Origin: Salinispira pacifica
GTDB taxonomy: Bacteria > Spirochaetota > Spirochaetia > DSM-27196 > Salinispiraceae
NCBI RefSeq assembly: GCF_000507245.1
Contig: NC_023035.1
Location: 3,205,570 to 3,269,569, forward strand
Direction: 5' to 3'
Length of the DNA: 64,000 nucleotides
Shown: piece by piece, positions 9,621 through 16,942 of the stretch
Layout: every line of letters begins with the position of its first letter
How positions within the stretch are numbered: position 1 is the stretch's first letter
Program-made: the position numbers and the translations under genes
Notes under the pieces: model-generated
Told to the model about the DNA's origin: nothing
The model's database searches: none
Seen by the model: the letters and a program-made list of their open reading frames with translations, nothing else

Positions 9621-10637
9621 ATGGGAATACTGGTGGAGAAAGTTCGCAGCGGCGAAATACGCAGCAGAAGCGGGCTGGAGGCGGCATTCAGACAGCTGAG
9701 CAAACGCTATCACCCCGATACATCGGGCTTGGATCACCGCTACTTCGTTTCCATCTGCATGGACCGGGACGACGCCATCATATTGCTGGAAGAGTATGCC
9801 GCCGGCTCTGTTCCCGGTGAACAGGATTCCCCCAAAGCTGATACGGATTTCTGGTATCTGTATTATCTATACAGCTCAAGAATGCAGTATCAGCATAAAG
9901 ACAGGGACGGCTCTGCCCGGTTAACATCCGAACTTATTGCATCAGCAGGATCAGTATCTGATGAATTTATGGCGGGGATATTCATTTACACTAAGCATCA
10001 CTCCACAACGAACTATGCAGATATGTACAGCATACCAACCTGTCAGCAGATCCATATGGGTATGGCCAATTTTCTTGAATGGAAGGAGCGGTCCTCCGGC
10101 GATACCCCTGCACATATTATTCGGCGGTCTTACAATATTGCCCGCACCATGCTGAGTGAAGCGGAAGAACGGCTGGGGAAACCGGCGGGTGAGGACTATC
10201 TGCATATGTATCCCCTGATCAGGCTTGCTCTCCTGGATTTATCCCGGGGACAAATATCCAACTCAAGGCCGCCTGTCCCGGAAGATTTATACCGTCCGCT
10301 GTATACCCTGGCGTGCCGCCTCCATGAAGAGTGGAACCCTGACGCCATACCGCCGGATTCCTCCAAGGAACCGCTGAGGCAACGGGCGGAATGGATTCGC
10401 AAGGCGTTAATACACCTGGGGCTGGTGGAGAAACAGTATGCGTATATTCGTGCTGTATTCTCCCCCGACACAATGAGGGAGATTCGCCGGTTTAAAGGAG
10501 CCGAAGGCGAGATAGCCGTTCCGGAATACTACGGGGAACTTCTTTCCAGGCATAAAAAGATTCTTGTGGAGATTCAGGAAATGAGCCTACAGCGCCAGAG
10601 GCTTTTGGAGAGATTAACCCGGAGCCGGCATAGGTGA
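9621..10637 (+). CDS. J-domain-containing protein of unknown function
   Basis: This 338-residue protein has an N-terminal J-domain-like segment: a helix AAFRQLSKRY followed directly by the HPD tripeptide (HPDTSG, at about residues 31-33) and a further helix RDDAIILLEEY. The HPD loop is the element by which DnaJ proteins stimulate Hsp70. Helix I and the spacing are not canonical, so this may be a diverged J domain. The remaining ~270 residues are helical, with no zinc-finger or G/F region, and are not recognised. It is divergent from the MFS gene (41-bp gap). A co-chaperone role is an inference. Confidence 0.65.
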   Translation: MGILVEKVRSGEIRSRSGLEAAFRQLSKRYHPDTSGLDHRYFVSICMDRDDAIILLEEYAAGSVPGEQDSPKADTDFWYLYYLYSSRMQYQHKDRDGSARLTSELIASAGSVSDEFMAGIFIYTKHHSTTNYADMYSIPTCQQIHMGMANFLEWKERSSGDTPAHIIRRSYNIARTMLSEAEERLGKPAGEDYLHMYPLIRLALLDLSRGQISNSRPPVPEDLYRPLYTLACRLHEEWNPDAIPPDSSKEPLRQRAEWIRKALIHLGLVEKQYAYIRAVFSPDTMREIRRFKGAEGEIAVPEYYGELLSRHKKILVEIQEMSLQRQRLLERLTRSRHR

Positions 10638-10646
10638 TGCATTGAT

Positions 10647-10788
10647 AGTGCACAGAAGCTTGTGAAAAATAATGATTTTTCACAGGGAAGCGGAAACCTC
10701 CCCTCCAGGTAGTGCGGCGTAAAATTTGACGCCGCCATATCTGGAACCGATTTCCCGGATTTTTTTGTTTTACAAGCTTCTGTGCACT
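10647..10788. mobile_element. MITE-like element with 17-bp terminal inverted repeats
   Basis: A 142-bp non-coding segment is bounded by perfect inverted repeats, AGTGCACAGAAGCTTGT at 10647-10663 and its complement at 10772-10788. Inside are further hairpins: GTGAAAAA/TTTTTCAC and GCGGCGT/ACGCCGC. The terminal sequence matches the left end of the insertion sequence at 63033 at 15 of 17 positions, so this looks like a non-autonomous derivative of that element. It lies 9 bp after the J-domain stop and just before the tRNA-Pro promoter. No clear target duplication is visible. Confidence 0.65.
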
Positions 10789-10813
10789 GGTTACGATTTT
10801 TCTCCACCCATCC

Positions 10814-10841
10814 TTGACGAAACCGTGAATTTTCTTATAAT
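10814..10841 (+). promoter_or_regulatory. Sigma-70 promoter of tRNA-Pro
   Basis: TTGACG (10814-10819), a 16-bp spacer and TATAAT (10836-10841) form a near-consensus promoter. Predicted initiation is near 10848, giving a 5' leader of about 70 nt before the tRNA. The leader contains an ACGGAATC/ATTCCGT hairpin and a longer CTGAATG/CATTCAG hairpin. Confidence 0.75.
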
Positions 10842-10918
10842 GATCCACTCAATAACGGACGGAATCTGATTCCGTTCGCTGAATGCATTTGCGCACTGCG
10901 CTTCTGCCATTCAGAAAA

Positions 10919-10992
10919 CGGGCTGTAGCGCAGTGGTTTAGCGTACTTGTCTGGGGGACAAGGGGTCGCCGGTTCAAATCCGGCCAGCCCGA
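10919..10992 (+). tRNA. tRNA-Pro (anticodon GGG)
   Basis: A 74-nt cloverleaf is seen. The acceptor stem is CGGGCTG/CAGCCCG, with discriminator A. The D-arm is GCGC...GCGT. The anticodon stem is CTTGT/ACAAG with loop CTGGGGG, so the anticodon is GGG and decodes CCC/CCU. The T-arm is GCCGG-TTCAAAT-CCGGC. CCA is not encoded. A strong promoter precedes it. Its last 18 nt are duplicated in tandem downstream. Confidence 0.95.
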
Positions 10993-10998
10993 TTATAC

Positions 10999-11030
10999 AA
11001 AAAGGCCGATCCTTCGGGGTCGGCCTTTTT
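10999..11030 (+). terminator. Intrinsic terminator of tRNA-Pro (first of the series)
   Basis: A 9-bp stem, GGCCGATCC / GGGTCGGCC, closes on a TTCG tetraloop (C-UUCG-G, very stable) and is flanked by A5 and T5. It lies 7 nt after the tRNA 3' end. Near-identical copies occur at about 11191, 11379, 11569, 11758 and 12039. Confidence 0.9.
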
Positions 11031-11040
11031 GTATATATTG

Positions 11041-11217
11041 AATGAATCCGGATTTGAAGCCCTGAACCGGCGCGAAAACCTGGAGCGCTGAGGCCTCTGG
11101 ATGAGGCCGAAAGGTGAAGGGACGGGTCGAAGGGAGCCTGCTGGATGCAGGCGACTGGAGACCAAATCCGGCCAGCCCGATTATACAAAAGCCGATCCTC
11201 AGGGGTCGGCCTTTTTT
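11041..11217 (+). ncRNA. Candidate small RNA encoded by each repeat unit (first unit given)
   Basis: The segment between consecutive terminators could form a discrete RNA. CCGGATTT (11048-11055) can pair with AAATCCGG (11164-11171), enclosing two 6-bp hairpins with pentaloop TGGAT (11092-11108 and 11136-11152). The RNA would end at the terminator at 11191-11217. GGA in short hairpin loops is the known CsrA/RsmA recognition element. Four near-identical units follow (one first-hairpin loop is CGGAT). No clear promoter is seen inside the unit, so expression would need read-through from tRNA-Pro or processing. This is inferred from structure only. Confidence 0.35.
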
Positions 11218-11950
11218 GTATATATTGAATGAATCCGGATTTGAAGCCCTGAACCGGCGCGAAAACCTGGAGCGCTGAGGCCTCTGGATGAGGCCGAAAG
11301 GTGAAGGGACGGGTCGAAGGGAGCCTGCTGGATGCAGGCGACTGGAGACCAAATCCGGCCAGCCCGATTATACAAAAAGGCCGATCCTTCGAGGTCGGCC
11401 TTTTTTGGTATATATTGAATGAATCCGGATTTAAAGCCCTGAACCGGCGCGAAAACCTGGAGCGCTGAGGCCTCTGGATGAGGCCGAAAGGTGAAGGGAC
11501 GGGTCGAAGGGAGCCTGCTGGATGCAGGCGACTGGAGACCAAATCCGGCCAGCCCGATTATACAAAAAGGCCGATCCTTCGGGGTCGGCCTTTTTTGTAT
11601 ATATTGAATGAATCCGGATTTGAAGCCCTGAACCGGCGCGAAAACCTGGAGCGCTGAGGCCTCTGGATGAGGCCGAAAGGTGAAGGGACGGGTCGAAGGG
11701 AGCCTGCTGGATGCAGGCGACTGGAGACCAAATCCGGCCAGCCCGATTATACAAAAAGGCCGATCCTTCGGGGTCGGCCTTTTTTGGTATATATTGAATG
11801 AATCCGGATTTGAAGCCCTGAACCGGCGCGAAAACCTGGAGCGCTGAGGCCTCCGGATGAGGCCGAAAGGTGAAGGGACGGGTCGAAGGGAGCCTGCTGG
11901 ATGCAGGCGACTGGAGACCAAATCCGGCCAGCCCGAGATCTATGCAAAAA

Positions 11951-11976
11951 CGGAATCCGGTTGGATTCCGTTTTTT
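11951..11976 (+). terminator. Intrinsic terminator after the fifth repeat unit
   Basis: A perfect 8-bp stem, CGGAATCC/GGATTCCG with loop GGTT, is followed by T6 and preceded by A5. Its stem resembles the hairpin in the tRNA-Pro leader (ACGGAATC...), and it differs from the TTCG terminators of the other copies. Confidence 0.85.
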
Positions 11977-11990
11977 ATTGGTAGATCCGC

Positions 11991-12026
11991 CGGTTATCGC
12001 ACTCCGCGATAATCCGGCCAGCCCGA
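11991..12026 (+). repeat. tRNA-tail copy with an enlarged hairpin
   Basis: Here the tRNA tail is preceded by GCCGGTT, as in the real T-arm, but the T-loop is replaced by ATCGC-ACTCC-GCGAT. The result is a single long hairpin (GCCGGTTATCGC paired with GCGATAA-T-CCGGC, one bulge). It may be a remnant of a second tRNA-like copy. No full cloverleaf can be formed upstream. Confidence 0.45.
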
Positions 12027-12153
12027 TTATACAAAAAAGGCCGATCCTTCGGGGTCGGCCTTTTTTGTATATATTGAATGAATCCGGATTTGAAGCGAAC
12101 CCTCGGCGCGACCGCAGAGGGATTCGTTTGGCGAAATGATCTCAATTGAGTCT

Positions 12154-12810
12154 TCAGCGCTGCATGAGGTTTCGCTGAACATCAGCAGCAGGAGCTTGTA
12201 TTGAGTAAAAGCCGCTTACAGTTTCTGCAAGTCCGTCGCTTTCCTCGTAAACCCGGGCTTCATTTTCACCTATCAGAACACCGCTTGGATCGGCGTCTTT
12301 CTCAGTAAGGATAAATGCAAACTGAAAATCCTCAATTCCCGATGAGGTGTAGGTTCCGCTGTACACGTAGGCGGAGGTGTAATCAATCCCGGATGCTGTT
12401 CCTTCCTGCTCTATATACACGCTGAACTGGTTATTCTCTCCGAAAATATACGCTCCTTCACCGGATGCGGAATCTGTTTGGTATAAGTTTTCATAATCGA
12501 TGAGGAGTTCATTATCTGTCTGTCCGTAGAACCGGAATATGTAATCCAGGTTCTGTGGGAATTGCTCGGTAGTATCGCCGATTGCGTCAAGGTCAGTTCC
12601 CCGATAGTACCCTTCGATATCCGGAGGATTTTCACCGGAATTGAAAGTCATCCCCAATTCATCAAGAATATCGAGCTGATCATCATTGAGAATCCTTCCC
12701 ACAACCCTCTCTTCCTGACTTCCGAATAAGCCAAGGATCATGTCGCAGGAAGTGAGGCTGAATACAAACGGCAGAACGACAACAATTAATATGCGTCCAG
12801 GATATTTCAT
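12154..12810 (-). CDS. Lipoprotein of unknown function
   Basis: This 218-residue protein has a signal peptide (MKYPGRILIVVVLPFVFSL) and lipobox LTSC, so Cys23 is probably lipidated. The mature part is acidic, with many Tyr, Asp and Glu, beta-rich in appearance, and contains an IEGYYRG motif early and a repeat of short aromatic strands. No family is recognised. It lies downstream (same strand) of the second small lipoprotein, with about 170 bp between them including a terminator, so they are probably separate units. The start follows AGGAG. Confidence 0.7.
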   Translation of the reverse strand: MKYPGRILIVVVLPFVFSLTSCDMILGLFGSQEERVVGRILNDDQLDILDELGMTFNSGENPPDIEGYYRGTDLDAIGDTTEQFPQNLDYIFRFYGQTDNELLIDYENLYQTDSASGEGAYIFGENNQFSVYIEQEGTASGIDYTSAYVYSGTYTSSGIEDFQFAFILTEKDADPSGVLIGENEARVYEESDGLAETVSGFYSIQAPAADVQRNLMQR

Positions 12811-12921
12811 ATACCCGCTCCTTTTCCCGAATTACTGATGCTACAAAGGTGGGTAATGCCGTCCGGTAGTAATGATGTAAATATTATAAGTATTATCAGA
12901 ATACCCTGCAATGGAGATGAT

Positions 12922-12959
12922 AAAAAAAGAGGATGTTAAATAGAATTTAACATCCCCTC
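12922..12959 (-). terminator. Intrinsic terminator of the small lipoprotein gene
   Basis: On the minus strand, GATGTTAAAT pairs with ATTTAACATC (10 bp, loop TCT), extended by GAGG/CCTC, and is followed by a run of seven T. It lies about 25 bp past the stop of the gene ending at 12985. Confidence 0.8.
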
Positions 12960-12984
12960 AAAGCGGCTTCAATCGATGACTACC

Positions 12985-13317
12985 TTAATTGGCGTTCCAG
13001 GTTCCCCCGATTGCTTCGCAGGCGGTTTCAGCAGTTGAAGCATCACCGATTTCTTCATAATACGTAGCCGAGAAGGATTCACCTTCAATAGTTGTGTAGT
13101 CTTCGCAGGTACCGAGTGCACCTTCAGTGGGGCAGGGACCTTCACTGTATCCTGCAGCTTCTGCAGCATCCTGAACATCTTTATCACTGGTTGTAATTTC
13201 CACACAAACCCCGAAGGACTCAAAGCTGTATGTTTTCTGTCCACCGAACAGACTACATCCGCTTACAATCACTGCCAGCAGAACAACCATTGTAACGAGA
13301 AAAAGACCTTTGCGCAT
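12985..13317 (-). CDS. Small cysteine-containing lipoprotein
   Basis: This 110-residue protein has a signal peptide and lipobox IVSGC (Cys about 21), followed by SLFGG. The mature domain has four further cysteines (VCVEI, GPCPT, GTCED, TACEAIGG), which probably form two disulfides in the periplasm or outer leaflet. No family is recognised. The start codon follows GGAGG. The divergent DsbA-like gene starting 155 bp away could act on such disulfides, which is a neighbourhood inference. Confidence 0.7.
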   Translation of the reverse strand: MRKGLFLVTMVVLLAVIVSGCSLFGGQKTYSFESFGVCVEITTSDKDVQDAAEAAGYSEGPCPTEGALGTCEDYTTIEGESFSATYYEEIGDASTAETACEAIGGTWNAN

Positions 13318-13472
13318 ACACGCCTCCTAATAGTATCTTCCTATATTCTATGAGCCTGCAAATTCAAAGTAAAGGAATCAAACCGCCTTTTTTGATTTTT
13401 TCGGACATTTATTTGTTTAGTTATTTTATATGATATTGATGGGACTTAGCTAAAAACGATAGAATAGTATTC

Positions 13473-14189
13473 ATGAAAAACACAGTGACTCAAAAAACCA
13501 TAAATATTGTACTTCTGATAATGATTGCAGGAATCGCAATCTCCCTGATCTTCATGCAGCTTAGCATAAACCGTCGGATCGATGAGTTGGGGACAGCGGT
13601 AATACGTCTGATTCAGACCCAGTCCGATGAAGGGGCAAGGACAGGTCAGTCGGCGGAAACCGCCCCCCGAATGAATATCGGAGATTTGAAAGATTACAGC
13701 TACCTGGGAAGCCAAACAGCCGATGTTGAGATGATTCTGGTTCTGGATTTTCAGTGCACGTTCTGCATTCGGGAGTACCGGGAACTGTTCCCCCGCATTC
13801 GGGAAGATCTTGTATCATCCGGTGAGGTGAAAATTTCATACCTTCCCTTTCCCCTGGACAATATCCATGAAAATGCCATTGAGGCCGCTCTGGCAGCATC
13901 GGCAGCCGAGGAACAGGATATGTTCTGGGATTTTTTCGATTTCCTGTTTGAAAACATTCAGGAGCTCAGCCGTGAATCCGTCCTCGAACACGCAGCCGGC
14001 CTGGGAGCAGATCTGGCACAGTTTGAAGCTCATATGAACAACGAAGCCAATCTTCGGCGTATCAAGGATATCCAGAAAGAATTGTCTGAACAGGGTGTTA
14101 CCGGAACTCCGTCACTCATCATCAATGACCGGCTTTTTATTGGGTATAAATCATACGGTCAACTGCAGCAGATAATTAACTCCCTGTAA
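13473..14189 (+). CDS. DsbA/DsbG-like thiol-disulfide oxidoreductase, membrane-anchored
   Basis: This 238-residue protein has an N-terminal TM anchor (about 11-30) and a short linker. A thioredoxin-fold domain of the DsbA-like (Thioredoxin_4) type follows, with active site CTFC at 95-98 after VLDFQ. The cis-proline loop GVTGTPSLIIND lies near the C-terminus. The inserted helical part between them (DNIHENAIEAALAASAAEE and after) fits the family. It likely forms or isomerises disulfides in the periplasm. It lies between two cysteine- or secretion-related small proteins and is followed, after a separate promoter, by a secreted repeat protein. Confidence 0.82.
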   Translation: MKNTVTQKTINIVLLIMIAGIAISLIFMQLSINRRIDELGTAVIRLIQTQSDEGARTGQSAETAPRMNIGDLKDYSYLGSQTADVEMILVLDFQCTFCIREYRELFPRIREDLVSSGEVKISYLPFPLDNIHENAIEAALAASAAEEQDMFWDFFDFLFENIQELSRESVLEHAAGLGADLAQFEAHMNNEANLRRIKDIQKELSEQGVTGTPSLIINDRLFIGYKSYGQLQQIINSL

Positions 14190-14198
14190 TGTGGGAAT

Positions 14199-14227
14199 TT
14201 GACAGATTGTTTTCAATCGCCTAGATT
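14199..14227 (+). promoter_or_regulatory. Sigma-70 promoter of the secreted two-repeat protein
   Basis: TTGACA (14199-14204), a 17-bp spacer and TAGATT (14222-14227) predict initiation near 14234. This is 22 bp upstream of the ATG at 14256 and downstream of any longer start, which supports the shorter reading. Confidence 0.65.
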
Positions 14228-14255
14228 GGAGTCAAGATTTTCCGGAGGACTAACA

Positions 14256-14864
14256 ATGAAGAACTCCATGTTGTGTATTCTGCTGTCTTTGCTGGCCGTC
14301 GCTCCTGCATTTGCCTTTGACGGATATGTGGATATCACAAACGGGACCAATGTTCCTATGGAAACGCTTTTCGTCAGTCATTCGGATGCGGAAACCTGGG
14401 AGGAGAATCTTCTCCCGGGGGATGTTCTTGCCCCGGGTGAAACTATCCGGGTTGATCTTGAGGGCTATCCTGATTCACGTTTCGATATTCGGGCAGAGGA
14501 TCAGGACGGCCTCATTTACACCCTGTGGCAAGTGGATACCGCTGTAGAAGATGTAATACTCAATTCCCAACACCTGGATTCAGATTCTTTCAGCGGATAT
14601 GTGGATGTGACAAACCGTACCGGTTCGGATATTCTGCATCTGTACATCAGCCACGAGAATTCCGGCAGCTGGGAGGAAGATGTGCTGGGTTCAGATATGC
14701 TTGAAGAGGGAGAGACGGTGCGTGTGGATATCGACGGCTATCCTTCCTCTGTATTTGATATTCACGCCGAGGATGACGCTGGCGGCAGTTACACGGTTTG
14801 GAACGTGGATGTTGCCTATGACGATGTCACCATCACAGCAGAGGATCAGGACCAGAATCCCTGA
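14256..14864 (+). CDS. Secreted protein with two tandem ~80-residue repeats
   Basis: This 202-residue protein starts with a cleavable signal peptide (MKNSMLCILLSLLAVAPAFA). Two homologous modules follow: GYVDITNGTNVPMETLFVSH and GYVDVTNRTGSDILHLYISH. Each continues with a W-E-E-N/D segment, a GE[TI][IV]RVD turn, a GYP[DS]S..FDI[RH]AED segment and a final Y-T-[LV]-W strand. Both modules are acidic and beta-rich. The repeat is unfamiliar, though its opening recalls small extracellular beta-sandwiches. The start is well supported by GGAGG eight bases before the ATG and by the promoter at 14199. Function is unknown. Confidence 0.72.
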   Translation: MKNSMLCILLSLLAVAPAFAFDGYVDITNGTNVPMETLFVSHSDAETWEENLLPGDVLAPGETIRVDLEGYPDSRFDIRAEDQDGLIYTLWQVDTAVEDVILNSQHLDSDSFSGYVDVTNRTGSDILHLYISHENSGSWEEDVLGSDMLEEGETVRVDIDGYPSSVFDIHAEDDAGGSYTVWNVDVAYDDVTITAEDQDQNP

Positions 14865-14886
14865 GCATCAGTCTATATAGCGGAAA

Positions 14887-15804
14887 TCAGGACCGATCTG
14901 TGTGAGATCCTTCTTCATCATCCCCCGGATCCGTTACCCTGAGGATGAAATACCTGATCATCTCTCTGGCCTGCTGAGCTTCCGGAAGGAGGTCAAAAAG
15001 CATCCAGACATGTACCATCTCGGAAAATTCATGATACTCCATTTCCAATCCTTCCCGCTCAGCCTTTTTTCTGAACAGCCTGGCGTCGGGGTTCAGAATG
15101 TCACGATCTCCGGTGAGCAGCATGGTTGGAGGCATTCCTTCCAGGGTTTCATGAATAGGACTCACGATAGGATCTGAGGTGCTGAGTTTTCCGGCATATT
15201 TCACGGCGTATCCTCGCAAACGTTCTGCATCCAATACAGGATCCGCCTGTGCAAGTTCGTCAATGTCCGGATTATCCATCTGAAGATCCAGCCAGGGGGA
15301 AAGTAGCACCATTCCCCGGGGAATGCCCCGTCCTTCACGTATTGCATGGCGGGTCACTCCCAGAGTCAGATTTCCCCCCGATGAATCACCCATGATGATT
15401 CCCGGTAATTCCTGGTGGGCGGCGTCAAAAGCAAAGTACACGGGCATGAGATACTCGTACACGTCGCTTACAGTATATTCGGGGGCAAGAGGATAGTCGG
15501 GGAGCAGCACGATGCAGTTCAGGGTATCAATGAGATAGCGGATAAAGAGCACATGAAATGGGTGAATACCGTTCACAAAGCCGCCTCCATGAAGGTAGGT
15601 CAGCTTCATGACCGGTTGCGCCCGGCGTGAGGAAAGGATAAGCCAGCCATGTGTACCGTTGCTGTGTTCCTTAACCTCATACTTCAGACCGAACAAAACC
15701 AAAATTTGCTCGGGACGCTCCCTGTTCCGGGGCTTGTCCAGGAAGCGTTTTAATTGGAGCCGGTCCAATAGGTAATTGATAAATCTGCTTTGAGGACTCG
15801 GCAT
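14887..15804 (-). CDS. Alpha/beta hydrolase, hormone-sensitive-lipase-type esterase
   Basis: This 305-residue carboxylesterase of the HSL/acetyl-esterase group has the oxyanion motif YLHGGGF, nucleophile elbow GDSSGG (family GDSAGG), acid region LTGDRDILNPDA and terminal His in EMVHVWMLFDLLPEAQQA. There is no signal peptide, so it is probably cytoplasmic. It acts on short-chain esters in characterised relatives; the natural substrate is not readable. It lies 24 bp downstream of the acetyltransferase gene on the same strand, so the two may be co-transcribed. Confidence 0.87.
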   Translation of the reverse strand: MPSPQSRFINYLLDRLQLKRFLDKPRNRERPEQILVLFGLKYEVKEHSNGTHGWLILSSRRAQPVMKLTYLHGGGFVNGIHPFHVLFIRYLIDTLNCIVLLPDYPLAPEYTVSDVYEYLMPVYFAFDAAHQELPGIIMGDSSGGNLTLGVTRHAIREGRGIPRGMVLLSPWLDLQMDNPDIDELAQADPVLDAERLRGYAVKYAGKLSTSDPIVSPIHETLEGMPPTMLLTGDRDILNPDARLFRKKAEREGLEMEYHEFSEMVHVWMLFDLLPEAQQAREMIRYFILRVTDPGDDEEGSHTDRS

Positions 15805-15828
15805 AGAAAACCTGGAAATTCCGGACCG

Positions 15829-16272
15829 CTACAGCGGTTTGGACATGATTATATTACCATCTTCTTCCAGGCCTGTAGCTTCAAATCCAAGTTTTTCATA
15901 GAAGCTTCTGGGCCCGGATTCTTCCCTGGGATATGAGGTGAGAAGCTCACGGGCGTCTGGAAGGCTCTGTACAAAGTCTGCAACCTGTTCCATTGCAAGG
16001 GTGCCATACCCCTTCCCCTGATGCTTCCGGTCGATCATCAGTGTTTTAAGAAAATACTGAGCCTTATGGGCATCCAGATGAAGAATCACAAACCCAACAG
16101 GATCCCCATTCACGTAAATCGCCCTGAACCAGGACTCCTTGGAAAAATAGGCACGTGCAATGGAGACGGCATTTGATGGTACAAAGGACTTCTGATCATC
16201 GGTGACTTCCAGATCCAATACGGCGTCGAGGGTATCTTCGGTAATCTCTTCCAGAGAAACCTGTGGTTTCAT
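15829..16272 (-). CDS. GNAT-family N-acetyltransferase
   Basis: This 147-residue protein is one GNAT fold. Motif A is RKHQGKGYGTLAMEQV (the acetyl-CoA pyrophosphate loop Q-G-K-G-Y-G), preceded by the strand FLKTLMID. The C-terminal SFYEKLGFEATG is motif B. The N-terminal EEITEDTLDAVLDLEV and DPVGFVILH resemble diamine/spermidine acetyltransferases of the PaiA/BltD type, but the substrate is not established. The start codon follows AAGGAG. It is immediately upstream of the esterase gene and divergent from perR. Confidence 0.83.
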   Translation of the reverse strand: MKPQVSLEEITEDTLDAVLDLEVTDDQKSFVPSNAVSIARAYFSKESWFRAIYVNGDPVGFVILHLDAHKAQYFLKTLMIDRKHQGKGYGTLAMEQVADFVQSLPDARELLTSYPREESGPRSFYEKLGFEATGLEEDGNIIMSKPL

Positions 16273-16434
16273 ATACGTATCTCCTTATGTCATTATAAAC
16301 GATTGCGGTACACTGTGGAGTAATAGTGTGAACAATCCAGAAGAAAACTGCAAGCGATTTCATACTGTCGGCAAAAGGAAAGGGATACTGCAGAAGTTGT
16401 TGCTGATTCCGGCGGAATTTCTTAGGTTATAGCT

Positions 16435-16890
16435 GTGAGTGAATTAAAAATCGAATCCATAAGTGACGAGCTCCGGAGGCACAATGTAAGCCCCTCGTAT
16501 CCCCGAAAGCGGATACTGGAGTATCTTATTCAGCGTCACAACCACCCTACGGTAAATACCATATATGATGATCTGATTGATGAGATTCCCAGTCTCTCCA
16601 AGACGACAATCTATAATAATTTACGGCTGTTCGTGGAAAAGAAGCTGGTTGAAGAAATTACCATTGAGGGAAACGAAAAACGATACGATCTATACAACCC
16701 CGAGTCACATGCCCATTTTCGTTGTATCAGCTGTGGAAAACTGTATGATATCAGGCTGGATTATGCAGATCCATTCAACGAGCTGAAAGATTTTCAGGTT
16801 CACAACCTCTCCATACATCTCAACGGAGTTTGCCCGGACTGTATCAATACGGCGTCCGCAGCGGAAACGAATTCCACATCTCGTACTTGA
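16435..16890 (+). CDS. perR: Fur-family peroxide/metal regulator (PerR-like)
   Basis: This 151-residue protein has an N-terminal winged helix (SYPRKRILEYL...PSLSKTTIYNNLRLF) and a C-terminal dimerisation domain. The latter has structural zinc motifs CISCGK and CPDC and metal-binding His in SHAHFRC and NLSIHLNGVC. The pattern H-A-H-F-x-C-x-x-C fits PerR or Fur; PerR is preferred because a dps gene follows, with a PerR-box-like palindrome in front of it. The start appears to be GTG at 16435 with a weak ribosome-binding site. It represses peroxide-defence genes in characterised relatives; direct control of dps here is an inference. Confidence 0.83.
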   Translation: MSELKIESISDELRRHNVSPSYPRKRILEYLIQRHNHPTVNTIYDDLIDEIPSLSKTTIYNNLRLFVEKKLVEEITIEGNEKRYDLYNPESHAHFRCISCGKLYDIRLDYADPFNELKDFQVHNLSIHLNGVCPDCINTASAAETNSTSRT

Positions 16891-16925
16891 CGATAGCCTG
16901 CATCATGAGTACATTGATCTTAAGA

Positions 16926-16942
16926 ATTGTAATGATTACAAT
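16926..16942. promoter_or_regulatory. PerR/Fur-box-like operator upstream of dps
   Basis: ATTGTAATGATTACAAT is a perfect 17-bp palindrome with a central G. It closely resembles the PerR box pattern TTATAATNATTATAA. It lies about 90 bp before the dps start and just after the Fur-family gene, next to an A/T-rich stretch containing TATAAT. Confidence 0.65.

Larger units (their letters stand above)
10975..12097 (+). repeat. Tandem array of tRNA-Pro 3'-end plus terminator units (period 187-190 bp)
   Basis: Five tandem units begin at 10975, 11163, 11350, 11540 and 11729. Each starts with the same 18 nt as the tRNA 3' end, continues with a TTCG-type terminator hairpin, then about 140 nt of near-identical sequence. 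A sixth tRNA tail at 11919 is followed by a different terminator, and a seventh truncated copy runs from 12011 to about 12097. Differences between units cluster in the hairpin loop and T-run. Each unit also contains GGCCTC-TGGAT-GAGGCC and GCCTGC-TGGAT-GCAGGC hairpins. The minus strand is open across the repeats, but only as a consequence of the repetition. This 1.1-kb stretch holds no convincing protein gene. Confidence 0.92.

Noticed and set aside
10835-11947. Long minus-strand frames (up to 240 codons) across the tRNA repeats
   Set aside because: They repeat the same peptide because the DNA repeats, run antisense to terminators and tRNA tails, and lack ribosome sites; period changes of 1-3 bp shift them between frames.
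10919-12026. Repeated tRNA 3' ends as attachment sites of an integrated element
   Set aside because: No integrase or cargo lies between the copies; the regular 187-190 bp period fits tandem duplication better.
11951-12060. CRISPR array
   Set aside because: The repeats are long and contain the tRNA tail and terminators; there are no short repeats with unique spacers and no cas genes.
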